From Thermoleophilia bacterium (lineage in GTDB: Bacteria > Actinomycetota > Thermoleophilia > Miltoncostaeales > Miltoncostaeaceae), in the NCBI GenBank assembly GCA_020848615.1, contig JADLHW010000059.1, positions 1 through 64,000 on the forward strand: a DNA stretch of 64,000 nucleotides. The letters run 5' to 3'. The notes beneath the pieces were generated by a model. It was not told where the DNA came from. It did no database searches and saw nothing but the letters and a program-made list of their open reading frames with translations. This document shows positions 16,641 through 24,463 of this stretch, piece by piece; position 1 is the first letter of the stretch, and each line of letters opens with the position of its first letter. A program made the position numbers and the translations under genes.

Positions 16641-17807
16641 TCAGCCGGCGGGCTGCTCCCTGGCGTCGCCCGGTGCACGGCCCAGCAGGCTCGCCGCGTC
16701 CCGGGTCGCCACGCCCTCCCCGTACAGGGGACCCTCCGCGTTGCGGCAGCCCAGCGCCCGCAGGCGCGCCGCCGCGCCCTCGTCCGCCACGCCTGACGCG
16801 AACGGCACCAGCCCCAGATGACGCGCCACCGACATCGCGGTCTGGATGACCGCCCAGTCCCCCGTGGCCACCAGGTCCGCGTCGATCACCACGCCGTCCA
16901 CCGGCAGGGTCCGCAGGGCCTCCAGGGCCGTGGACCCGCCGCCGAACCGCTCCAGCACGGTGCGCACCCCGGCGCGTCGCAGCGCGCCGAGCGCCTCACG
17001 GGCGGCCTCACCGCCGCCGGCGGCCTCCGCCTCCGGGATCCGCAGCCACAGGCGGCTGCGCGGCGCGCCCGCCCGGCGCACGACGGCCTCCACGAACGGC
17101 GGGAGCCCGCCGTCGGCGATCGCGCCGGGTGCGGACACCATCACGAACGGCTGCTCGCTGGCGTGACGGCCGGCGCTCCAGTCGGCGAGGGCACCCGCGG
17201 CACGGGCGATGAGGCGCTGCAGGGCGGGCCCGGTCACGGCGCCGCCGTCGGCGGGGATCGCCACGACGCCGGCGGTGCGGCCGCTGGCGAGGTCCACCAC
17301 CGGCAGGTAGGCGACGTTCAGGGTCTGGCTGCTCACGGGGGCGGCGGTCGAGCCGGAGCGGCGCAGGCGCCGGCCGGTGACCATGTCCTCGGCCTCCTCG
17401 ATGATCACCAGGAAGGCGGGGGTGTCGTCCCACGCCACGGCGGTGGTGCGCACCTCGATGCGGCGCGTGCCGCTCGCCACCCGGACCACGGCGGCGAGGC
17501 CGTCGGTGAGCGGCGGGTCGCCCTCCAGGGGCAGCACCCCGCCCGGCTCGCAGTCCGGCACCAGGGCGCAGGCGACGGGGTTCGCGGCCAGCACCCGGCG
17601 GTCCTCCGCGACCACGGCGATGCCGATGGGGAGGGCGTCGATCACCGACTGCAGGCGCTTCTCGCTGCGGTCCAGGGCGTCCCGGAGCGTGGTGATGCGC
17701 TCCTCGGTGGCGTCCAGCAGGCGCGCGATCTCGGCGGCTGGGCCGAAGGCAGGCTCGTGTTCGGAAGCGTCCATTGCGGGGGGATCGGTGGGTTCGTCCT
17801 CGGCCAT
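16641..17807 (-). CDS. PAS domain protein with a degenerate (inactive) EAL domain
   Basis: A 388-residue protein. A short coiled coil (about 25-55) leads into a PAS domain (about 55-140: VIDALPIGIAVVAEDRRVLAANPVACAL). The second half follows an EAL-domain pattern (VAYLPVVDLASGRTAGVVAIP), but the catalytic signature expected as E-A-L/V-x-R reads VAIPA. Later metal-binding positions are also not matched; VDGVVIDADLVATG stands where DxLKID is usual. It therefore cannot be expected to cleave cyclic di-GMP and may act as a c-di-GMP-responsive or purely protein-interacting module. Confidence 0.8.
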   Translation of the reverse strand: MAEDEPTDPPAMDASEHEPAFGPAAEIARLLDATEERITTLRDALDRSEKRLQSVIDALPIGIAVVAEDRRVLAANPVACALVPDCEPGGVLPLEGDPPLTDGLAAVVRVASGTRRIEVRTTAVAWDDTPAFLVIIEEAEDMVTGRRLRRSGSTAAPVSSQTLNVAYLPVVDLASGRTAGVVAIPADGGAVTGPALQRLIARAAGALADWSAGRHASEQPFVMVSAPGAIADGGLPPFVEAVVRRAGAPRSRLWLRIPEAEAAGGGEAAREALGALRRAGVRTVLERFGGGSTALEALRTLPVDGVVIDADLVATGDWAVIQTAMSVARHLGLVPFASGVADEGAAARLRALGCRNAEGPLYGEGVATRDAASLLGRAPGDAREQPAG

Positions 17808-17855
17808 GTGACCTCAGCGCCCCGGTGGGCGCACGTGAGAGCCTTTCGGCGTCTC

Positions 17856-18998
17856 ATGCGACGTCGAGCCCAAAGCTCCTCCTTTTTCACCGCCATCGCA
17901 ATCACCGCCGCGGGCCTGCCCGGGGTGGCGTGCGGCGCCGGGCAGCCCCCGCCGGGTCCCGCGCAGCTCGCGGGGCAGCGGGTGGTGTACCCGTTCGCCG
18001 GCACCTCCGTGCCCGCCTGGCTGCGAGACCGCATCCGCCGCGGCGAGGCGGGGGCCGTGCTGCTGTTCGCGGGCAACGGCACCGACGCCGCCGCGGTGCG
18101 GCGCCTCACCGACGCGCTGCAGGCGATCCCCCGGCCGGCGGCGTTCGACGCGCCGTTGCTGGTGATGACCGACCAGGAGGGCGGCCCCGTGCGGCGCCTC
18201 ACCGGCGCGCCCGCGGCGGGTGCCGGGCTGCTGGGGTCCCGGCCCGTGGCGGCGTCGCGGGCGGCGGGCGACGGGGCCGGCCGCCTGCTGTGCCGCGCCG
18301 GGGTGAATGTGGACCTGGCGCCGGTGGTGGACCTGGCCCGGCCCGGGTCGGTCATCGCCGCGCAGGGCCGCAGCTTCGGCCGTTCCCCCGCGGAGGTCGC
18401 GCGCCGGGCGGTGGCGTTCGCCCGCGGCATGGCGCCGTGGGGGGTGCTCGCCGCGCCCAAGCACTTCCCGGGGCTGGGCCCCGCCACCCGCACCACCGAT
18501 GACGTCGCGGTCACGATCGTCACCTCGCGGGCCGAGCTGCAGCGCGCCGACGAGCGGCCGTACCGGGCGCTGATCCGGCAGGGCGTGCCCCTGGTGATGG
18601 TCGGCACCGCCGGGTACCGGGCGTTCGGGGCGCGCCCCGCGGCCCTCAGCCCGCGGGTGGTGGAGGGCGAGCTGCGGGAGCGGCTCGGCTTCGACGGGGT
18701 GGTCGTGAGCGACGCCCTGGACACGCCCGCCCTGGCGGCCTCCGGTGACCACGGCACGGTCGCCGCGCTGGCCGCCGGCGCCGGAGTCGACCTGCTGCTC
18801 TACGCGGATCCCGCGGCCGCCCGCGCCGCGGCCGACGGCATCGCGGTGGGTCTGCGGGACGGCACGGTGTCGCGGGCTCGCGCCCGGGAGTCGCTGGAGC
18901 GGGTGCTCAGCCTGCGCCGGGGGCTGGCGGGTTCGGGACCGCCCCCGTCCGGTCCCCTCGGAGCGCGGCCGCGCGCGCCAGGTCGTCCGGCGTGTTGA
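17856..18998 (+). CDS. Secreted glycoside hydrolase family 3 protein (NagZ-like subgroup)
   Basis: A 380-residue protein with a signal-like N-terminus (MRRRAQSS, hydrophobic stretch, then GLPGVACGAG, a possible non-classical lipobox). The GH3 barrel is evident: MTDQEGGPVRRL, KHFPGLG and the nucleophile Asp in GVVVSDALDTPAL. Family members release terminal N-acetylglucosamine-type sugars. Here the loop that carries the Asp-His acid/base pair in classical NagZ reads GPATRTTDDVAV with no DSH, so it belongs to the KHFPGLG subgroup, whose substrate is uncertain. Its 3' end overlaps the convergent mobA gene by 92 nt. Confidence 0.85.
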   Translation: MRRRAQSSSFFTAIAITAAGLPGVACGAGQPPPGPAQLAGQRVVYPFAGTSVPAWLRDRIRRGEAGAVLLFAGNGTDAAAVRRLTDALQAIPRPAAFDAPLLVMTDQEGGPVRRLTGAPAAGAGLLGSRPVAASRAAGDGAGRLLCRAGVNVDLAPVVDLARPGSVIAAQGRSFGRSPAEVARRAVAFARGMAPWGVLAAPKHFPGLGPATRTTDDVAVTIVTSRAELQRADERPYRALIRQGVPLVMVGTAGYRAFGARPAALSPRVVEGELRERLGFDGVVVSDALDTPALAASGDHGTVAALAAGAGVDLLLYADPAAARAAADGIAVGLRDGTVSRARARESLERVLSLRRGLAGSGPPPSGPLGARPRAPGRPAC

Positions 18999-19521
18999 CG
19001 TTCATCAGCTCGTCCGCGGTCGCCGGGACCGCCACGGGGTCCAGGGTGCCGGCCAGGCGCATCATGCGCGGCACGCCGGCGGCCAGCAGCCCCTCCGCCA
19101 CCGTCAGCGTTCCCGCCACCGGATAACGGGCGCACAGCGGTTGTCGATGGCCATGCGGGTCCACGGCCATCGCCGCGCCGTCACCGGGGGCCGCCAGCAG
19201 GCGTGCCAGCACCGGCCCGGCGAGCGGCAGATCGCACGCCAGCACGAGCACCGACGGGGTGCGGGCCGCCGCCAGGCCGGTTGCGAGGCCCGTGATGGGG
19301 GCGTCCGGGCCGGGGCGGTCCAGCAGCACCTCGGCGGGCAGCCCCGGCAACGCGATGCCGGGCCGGGTGACCACCACCACGCGCTCGCAGTGGACGGCGA
19401 GGGCGGCGACCGCGATCTCCACCAGGGTCCGGCCGCCCAGCTCGGCGACGGCCTTGGGGCCCCCGAGCCGCCGCCCGCCGCCACCGGCGATGACGATGCC
19501 GCCAATGCCCCTCTCCCGCAT
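18907..19521 (-). CDS. mobA: Molybdenum cofactor guanylyltransferase
   Basis: A 204-residue nucleotidyltransferase of the MobA family, which attaches GMP to molybdopterin. The GTP-binding signature is IAGGGGRRLGGPKA at the N-terminus, followed by LDRPGPDAPITGLATGL and VLACDLPLAGP with the metal-binding Asp. Three in-frame ATGs exist (19536, 19527, 19521); 19521 is chosen because GGGAG lies 6 nt before it. It faces the GH3 gene and overlaps its end. With moeA (20168), the Mop protein (57640) and an XdhC-like protein (57849), it shows that the organism makes molybdoenzymes. Confidence 0.85.
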   Translation of the reverse strand: MRERGIGGIVIAGGGGRRLGGPKAVAELGGRTLVEIAVAALAVHCERVVVVTRPGIALPGLPAEVLLDRPGPDAPITGLATGLAAARTPSVLVLACDLPLAGPVLARLLAAPGDGAAMAVDPHGHRQPLCARYPVAGTLTVAEGLLAAGVPRMMRLAGTLDPVAVPATADELMNVNTPDDLARAAALRGDRTGAVPNPPAPGAG

Positions 19522-19615
19522 TCCCATCTCCCGCATTCTGTACTGCGGAAAAGGCGCGTGCCGGTTCCCGGCCCCAACGGATTCGCGCCGCACGGCCCCC
19601 GGGACAGAGTGACCC

Positions 19616-20143
19616 ATGGCGGCACCTGACGAATCCCACCCCACCGGCTCGGTCACCGGGGCCGGGCTCGCCCAGGTCCAGCGGCTGTGCGCCGACCTGG
19701 CGAGGAGCGAGGAGAACGAGCTCATGCGCAGCGGGTCGCTGCGCGAGGACCCGTGCAGGTCGCTGGCGGGCGCGGCGGAGTCCGCCGTGGCGATTGCGAT
19801 CGAGGCGGGCGCGACGCTGGACGACGTGCACCGCGCGGTGCTCTCCGAGGCCGGGATCCTGGCCCGCCGGCGCGCCGCCGGCCGGCTGGCCTGCGACGCC
19901 GCGACGCTGTCGTTCGTGGAGGACAACCTCATGGTGCGGTCCGAGGGCGAGATGCCCGTGGGGCACGTGAGCCGCCTCCGGCAGGTCCTCACCGCGGCAC
20001 GCCGGGAGTTCGACGACTCGGTGCGGCGGGCCCTGGTGGGCGGGATGTCCGCGGAGGAGATCATCGCGGTGGCGGCCGACGCCGGCATCGAGCTCGCCAC
20101 CCTGGACCTGGTGCTCGCCTTCTCCGTCGCGGGTGCGGCCTGA
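19616..20143 (+). CDS. Hypothetical protein, 175 residues
   Basis: Starts MAAPDESHPTGSVTGAGLAQVQRLCADLARSEENELMRSG and is mostly alpha-helical, with no signal peptide, membrane segment or recognised motif. Acidic and alanine-rich helices (EIIAVAADAGIELATLDLVLAFS) suggest a small regulatory or binding domain. The gene ends 24 nt before moeA on the same strand and may be co-transcribed with it. Confidence 0.7.
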   Translation: MAAPDESHPTGSVTGAGLAQVQRLCADLARSEENELMRSGSLREDPCRSLAGAAESAVAIAIEAGATLDDVHRAVLSEAGILARRRAAGRLACDAATLSFVEDNLMVRSEGEMPVGHVSRLRQVLTAARREFDDSVRRALVGGMSAEEIIAVAADAGIELATLDLVLAFSVAGAA

Positions 20144-20167
20144 CAGGCCCTCGGGCGGGATGACAGC

Positions 20168-21346
20168 ATGTCGGTCATTCCGGGCGAACGGGACATCACC
20201 TTCGAACGCGCGCTGGAGCTCGCCCGCGAGCACGCGGTGCGGCTCGGCAGCGAACCGGTCGAGCTGCGGCTCGCCGAGGGCCGGACCCTGGCCGAGGACG
20301 TCCACGTGCTGGCCGACCACCCGCCGTTCACGAACGCGGCGATGGACGGCTTCGCGGTGCGGGCCGGGGACACCCCCGGCCTCCTGCGGGTGGTGGGAGA
20401 GAGCGCCGCCGGGGAGCCGTGGACCGGGCGCCTGGCCGCCGGGCAGGCGCTGCGGATCTCCACGGGGGCGGCGGTGCCGGACGGCGCCGACGCGGTGGTG
20501 CGGCGGGAGGTCGCCGACGACGAGGGCCTGCAGGTGCAGGTGCCGGCGGCCCGCGCCGGGGAGTCGGTGCGCGGCCGCGGTGAGGACGCCCGGGCCGGGG
20601 ACCTGCTGCTGCGCTCCGGCGACCGGCTCGCGGCGCACCAGCTCGGGGCGATCGCGGGGGCCGGGCACCCGTTCGTCTCCTGCCTGCGGCGGCCGCGGGT
20701 GGCGGTGCTGGTGAGCGGCGGCGAGGTGGTGCCGGTGGGCGCCCCGCTGGCGCCCGGGCAGGTGTGGGACGTCAACGGCACCGCCATCCCGGCGCTGGTC
20801 GCCGCGGCGGGGGCGGAGGTGGTGCTGTGCACCTACGTCCCGGACGACCACGCCGCGACTCGCGACGCCCTGGCCGAGGCCCTCGGTGCCGCGGACGTCG
20901 TGCTGTCGACGGGCGGCGCGTCGGTGGGCGACCACGACCACCTGCGTCCCGCGCTCGCGGACCTGGGTGTGCGGGAGGTGTTCTGGGGCGTGGAGATCCG
21001 GCCGGGGCACCCGTTGTGGCTGGGCCGCGGGGAGGAGGCCGTGATGATGGCCCTGCCGGGGAACCCGGTGTCCGCGGTGGTGTGCTTCTCGGTGTTCGGC
21101 CGGGCGCTGCTGGGCTGCGCGGACCGGTGGGCGCCGGCGCCGCTGGCCGTGGCGTACCGCAGCCCGACGCCGCGCACGGACCTCATCCGCTGCGCGATGA
21201 CCGCCGACGGCCTGGTGCCGGCGGCGTTGCAGGCGTCGCACAACATCACCTCGCTCGCGGTGGCGACGCACATCGCGGCGGTGCCGGCCGGGGCCGGTGA
21301 GGTGGCGGCGGGGCGGTCCCTGCCGGCCGTCGCCCTCAGGGCATGA
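20168..21346 (+). CDS. moeA: Molybdopterin molybdenumtransferase
   Basis: A 392-residue MoeA, which inserts molybdate into adenylylated molybdopterin. Domain order is typical: N-terminal part with FTNAAMDGFAVRAGD, the substrate lid region RISTGAAVPDGADAVVRRE, the MoCF-like domain with VLVSGGEVV, VLSTGGASVGDHDHL and ALPGNPVSAVVCF, and a C-terminal beta domain. The start ATG follows GGGATGACAGC. It lies close to mobA on the opposite strand. Confidence 0.94.
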   Translation: MSVIPGERDITFERALELAREHAVRLGSEPVELRLAEGRTLAEDVHVLADHPPFTNAAMDGFAVRAGDTPGLLRVVGESAAGEPWTGRLAAGQALRISTGAAVPDGADAVVRREVADDEGLQVQVPAARAGESVRGRGEDARAGDLLLRSGDRLAAHQLGAIAGAGHPFVSCLRRPRVAVLVSGGEVVPVGAPLAPGQVWDVNGTAIPALVAAAGAEVVLCTYVPDDHAATRDALAEALGAADVVLSTGGASVGDHDHLRPALADLGVREVFWGVEIRPGHPLWLGRGEEAVMMALPGNPVSAVVCFSVFGRALLGCADRWAPAPLAVAYRSPTPRTDLIRCAMTADGLVPAALQASHNITSLAVATHIAAVPAGAGEVAAGRSLPAVALRA

Positions 21347-21397
21347 GCCCGCGGCCGCCCGGGCACCCGATGGTGCCGGGCGTGCCGCGGACGCGGG

Positions 21398-21586
21398 TCA
21401 TGCGGCGGAGTCCTCGGTGGACTCGGCGGCCTGCGCCTGGGGGGACTCGCCCTCGGCGCCGAGGCCGAGCGCGGAGCGCCAGTCCTTCGGGAGCTCCTTG
21501 TCCCAGGGGGTGAGCTTCTTGCCATGGTTCGGGATCGCCTGAGGGTTCGATCCGAACCAGCGGTTGGGGTACTTGGAATCGACCAT
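21398..21586 (-). CDS. Small conserved-looking protein, 62 residues
   Basis: Begins MVDSKYPNRWFGSNPQAI and continues PNHGKKLTPWDKELPKDWRS, then a low-complexity Ala/Glu/Ser tail. The N-terminal half is dense in Trp, Pro, Lys and Asn, unlike random high-GC frames, which argues that it is real. No function is recognised. TAGGCT lies 7 nt upstream of the ATG, consistent with leaderless expression. Confidence 0.65.
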   Translation of the reverse strand: MVDSKYPNRWFGSNPQAIPNHGKKLTPWDKELPKDWRSALGLGAEGESPQAQAAESTEDSAA

Positions 21587-21593
21587 GTGCGGG

Positions 21594-21599
21594 AGCCTA
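21594..21599 (-). promoter_or_regulatory. -10 box of a leaderless promoter
   Basis: TAGGCT on the minus strand, 7 nt before the ATG at 21586. Confidence 0.45.
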
Positions 21600-21642
21600 G
21601 CGAAGCACCGGGTCGATCTCGCTGCCCCGGCGCCCGTTTCCT

Positions 21643-22671
21643 TCAGGCCGTCGGGCCGGTGGTGAGGGTCACGCGTGCGCTGCGCGTCGCGCCCGTCTGG
21701 TCCGTCCACGTCACGGTCACCACGTCGCCGGGGCGGTGACGGCCGATGAGGCCCGCCAGGCCCGCGCCGGACGCCACGCGCGTGCCGTCCAGGGCGGTGA
21801 CGGTGTCGCCGGCCCGCAGGCCCGCCTCCGCGGCCGGGGACCCGGCCAGGACGCCCGCCAGGACGGCGCCGTCGCCACCCGACACGCCCGTCACGAGCCG
21901 TACCCCGAGGAAGGCGGTGGGGCCGATGTGCACCGTCGCCGAGTCCTTGCCGGAGCGCACCTGCCGCACCACGGCGAGCGCCCGGTTGATGGGGATCGCG
22001 AAGCCCCGCGCCACCGTGAACGACGCCGCGGCGGTCATCCCCACCACGCGTCCCGCCGCGTTGTACAGGGGGCCGCCGGACTCCCCGGGTGCCAGGGGCG
22101 TGGTGGTCTGGATGACGCCGGTGAGGCGCTCCATCTCCCCCAGGGCGCCCTCCACGTTGATCGACCGGTTCAGGCGGCTCACCACCCCGTGGCTCACCTC
22201 GGCCCGGCCTCCTGAGCCGTTGGCGTTGCCGACGGCGATGACGGGGTCGCCCACCCGCACCTTCGCGGAGTTCCCGAGGCGCGCCGTCCGGATGCTCACC
22301 CCGCGCTTGGTGATCCGCAGGACCGCGACGTCGCCGGTCACGTCGTACCCCAGCACCTCCGCCGACCACCTGCGGTTGGTGCGCACGTCCCGCACCCGGA
22401 TGCGGGTGGAGCCCTTCACCACGTGGTTGTTCGTGAGGATGACCCCGTCGGTGCCCACCACGATCCCGGTGCCCGCGGCGGCCCCGCCGCCGGACTCCGA
22501 GACCTCGATGTCCACGATCCCGCGTTCCAGCTGGGCCTGCGTGGGGGCACCGAGGCCGGCGGCCGGGGCCGCCGTGCACACGACGCCCACCGCGATCGCG
22601 GCGGCCCAGGCCTTCGGGCCACGCATCGCGCGGGGGGAGGGGGAGACGCTCACACCTGAAGCCTGCCGCAT
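21643..22671 (-). CDS. HtrA-like secreted serine protease with one PDZ domain
   Basis: A 342-residue S1C-type protease acting outside the membrane in protein quality control. The signal region is MRGPKAWAAAIAVGVVCTAA. The catalytic triad is complete: His in LTNNHVV, Asp in TGDVAVLRI and Ser in APGESGGPLYN. A C-terminal PDZ domain (about 250-335) contains FLGVRL and AGLRAGDTVTALDG. The start is uncertain: ATG 22671, GTG near 22650 and ATG 22626 are in frame, and none has a clear ribosome binding site; the last fits the signal peptide best. tRNA-Thr follows in the opposite direction. Confidence 0.88.
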   Translation of the reverse strand: MRQASGVSVSPSPRAMRGPKAWAAAIAVGVVCTAAPAAGLGAPTQAQLERGIVDIEVSESGGGAAAGTGIVVGTDGVILTNNHVVKGSTRIRVRDVRTNRRWSAEVLGYDVTGDVAVLRITKRGVSIRTARLGNSAKVRVGDPVIAVGNANGSGGRAEVSHGVVSRLNRSINVEGALGEMERLTGVIQTTTPLAPGESGGPLYNAAGRVVGMTAAASFTVARGFAIPINRALAVVRQVRSGKDSATVHIGPTAFLGVRLVTGVSGGDGAVLAGVLAGSPAAEAGLRAGDTVTALDGTRVASGAGLAGLIGRHRPGDVVTVTWTDQTGATRSARVTLTTGPTA

Positions 22672-22747
22672 CCGGCGCAGGTCGTCGCGTCGGGCGGGTC
22701 CGGCGGGTTCCTGCGCGCGGCGGCGCGTTGGTACCGTGGGGTCACCC

Positions 22748-22820
22748 GCCGGAGTAGCTCAGTTGGTAGAGCACCTGTCTTGTAAACAGGTGGTCAGGGG
22801 TTCGAGTCCCCTCTCCGGCT
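22748..22820 (+). tRNA. tRNA-Thr (anticodon TGT)
   Basis: A 73-nt cloverleaf: acceptor GCCGGAG/CTCCGGC, anticodon stem CCTGT/ACAGG around CTTGTAA giving TGT, T-loop GTTCGAGTC, discriminator T, CCA not encoded. A TACCGT box about 10 nt upstream is the likely promoter. Confidence 0.95.
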
Positions 22821-23291
22821 CTCACCGTCCATGCGGGTTTCGGGTCGGGTCATGGTCCCTCGATTCCGGAAGGTGGCTCACGTGGCGGCCGGTGGCCGGC
22901 CGTTCAGCCGGTGGTGACGCGCCTGGACCGTGGGGTTCCCGTGCCCTTCGTTGCCCTCGCCTGACCGGGCTGGTCGCTCCCTGCAACAGGGGCGGCAGCG
23001 GTACCGGCACCCTCGTCGCCGGGGGCGGTGGACCTCACGGCCGAGCACCTCCGCGCGGCCTGCGCGCGTCCTCGCGTCGTGCGGCGTGGGCTGGCATCGG
23101 CCAGGAGCACCGCGATCCGCTGGAACGACGGACCGACCAGGGCCCCGATGTCACGCATCTGCGGGCCTTCATCCCGCAGCTGCCGGGCTGCGCATCGCTT
23201 CTCGGTCCGGCCGGCGCCCGAGTGACCGTGGCGCCGCCCCGCCGTCACTAGGCTCACGAAGGACCCGAACCCGACCGACCCTGGGGGACCG
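22821..23291. other. Gap of 471 bases without a confident gene
   Basis: A short frame from a GTG at 23028 (MDLTAEHLRAACARPR...) looks protein-like at its start, but third-position bias and composition decay within about 25 residues. It may be a remnant of a lysozyme-like N-terminus, which cannot be established here. TAGGCT at 23249-23254 is a plausible promoter for the following gene. Confidence 0.4.
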
Positions 23292-23708
23292 ATGGCGAAC
23301 GACTTCGAGGTGGGCGTCGACGTGGCGGTGCCGCCCGCCGCCGCGTGGGAGCTGGCCGGTGATCCCGCCCGCATCGGCGAGTGGTTCACGCCCGTGGCCG
23401 ACCTCACGATGGACGGCGACGTGCGCCGCGTGACGATGCGGCACGGCGCGCGGCTGGTGGAGCGCATCACCGAGCGCGACGCCGCCGCACGCAGCTACTC
23501 CTACACCGTGGAGGAGGGCATCCCCGGCCTCGCCAGCCACCACGCCACCATCCGCGTGGAGGACGCCCCCGGCGGCTGCCGCGTGGTGTGGCGCCAGCAC
23601 GCCGCCCACCAGGACCCCGCGTACGACATCGAGGCGCGCCTGTCGGGCGTGATGGCGAAGGGCCTGGCGTCGCTGAAGGACCGGCTGGAGGGCGCCACGC
23701 CCGCCTGA
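23292..23708 (+). CDS. SRPBCC (polyketide cyclase/dehydrase-like) family protein
   Basis: A 138-residue protein with the START/Bet v1-like pattern: FEVGVDVAVPPAAAWELAGDPARIGEWF at the N-terminus, then alternating strands (RRVTMRHGARLVERITERD, YSYTVEEGIPGL, GGCRVVWRQH) and a C-terminal helix (GVMAKGLASLKDRLEG). Such proteins bind hydrophobic ligands in a central cavity; the ligand is not predictable. GGGGGACCG precedes the ATG. Confidence 0.85.
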   Translation: MANDFEVGVDVAVPPAAAWELAGDPARIGEWFTPVADLTMDGDVRRVTMRHGARLVERITERDAAARSYSYTVEEGIPGLASHHATIRVEDAPGGCRVVWRQHAAHQDPAYDIEARLSGVMAKGLASLKDRLEGATPA

Positions 23709-23754
23709 CATGCCGGCGGCGGGTGCGGAGCGGACCGCCGCACCCCCGGGCCGG

Positions 23755-24318
23755 TCAGAAGCCGTCCTCCAGGAACCGCGGCGCCGGCATGGGGTGGCCG
23801 GCCCGGTCGGCCGCGCGCAGGAACGCCAGGCCCACCACGATCCCGAGGGCGTCGCCCGCCAGGTCGAGCGCCGTGTCGGCCGCCGACGGCGCGTACGAGG
23901 TGCCGGCCACCAGGTCCACGAGGTACTCGAGGGCCTCCCACTCCAGCCCCACCGCCATGCCCAGGCCGGTGAGCAGCAGCATCCCCGGGAGGCGCAGCGG
24001 CGGCAGCATCGCGCCCAGCGCGATGGCGATGAGGGCCGCCACCAGCACGTGGAACGTCGTGTCCCACACGGCGACCCGTGCCGGCAGCCCCGCCGCCGAC
24101 CCCAGGGCCTGCGCTGCGAGCACCAGGGTCGTGGCCAGGTCCACCCCCGGCGTGGCGAACTCCCGCATGAGCAGCGACACGCCCACGGCCAGGGCGATCC
24201 CGAAGGCGGTCTGCAGGTGCCCGGCGGCGCCCACGCCGACCGCCAACACCGCCGTGCCGAACCGAAGGAGGCCGGCGGGCGCCAGGTGGACGCGGACCTG
24301 CGGGCGGCTCGTGGTCAT
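23755..24318 (-). CDS. Multi-pass membrane protein, DUF2238/YjdF-like
   Basis: A 187-residue protein with about five hydrophobic segments, including LLRFGTAVLAVGVGAAGHLQ, FGIALAVGVSLLM, TTFHVLVAALIAIALGAML and MLLLTGLGMAVGLEWEALEYLVD. The late motif ADTALDLAGDALGIVVG and the Glu/Asp placed in membrane helices match the DUF2238 pattern. Transport or enzymatic function is unknown. It is divergent from the MFS gene. Confidence 0.7.
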   Translation of the reverse strand: MTTSRPQVRVHLAPAGLLRFGTAVLAVGVGAAGHLQTAFGIALAVGVSLLMREFATPGVDLATTLVLAAQALGSAAGLPARVAVWDTTFHVLVAALIAIALGAMLPPLRLPGMLLLTGLGMAVGLEWEALEYLVDLVAGTSYAPSAADTALDLAGDALGIVVGLAFLRAADRAGHPMPAPRFLEDGF

Positions 24319-24451
24319 GTGGGGGCGGTCCTCCGGGGCGTGCACCCGTCCGGCGAGCGGAACGCACGGGTGCGCCGAGTGCCGAGTATCGGTCCTTCCA
24401 CCCGCGGGGCGCCACACCTCCCCGGGCCGGGCAGCCCGCACCCCCCGCCGG

Positions 24452-24457
24452 TACCGT
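24452..24457 (+). promoter_or_regulatory. -10 box in front of the MFS gene
   Basis: TACCGT followed by exactly 6 nt and ATT at 24464. If this promoter is leaderless like its counterparts, translation would start at the rare codon ATT. Confidence 0.4.
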
Positions 24458-24463
24458 TGGGCG

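Noticed and set aside
23028-23225. Plus-strand frame MDLTAEHLRAACARPR
   Set aside because: Only the first 20-25 residues look protein-like, with no ribosome binding site and no consistent codon bias. Reported only as part of the non-coding gap.
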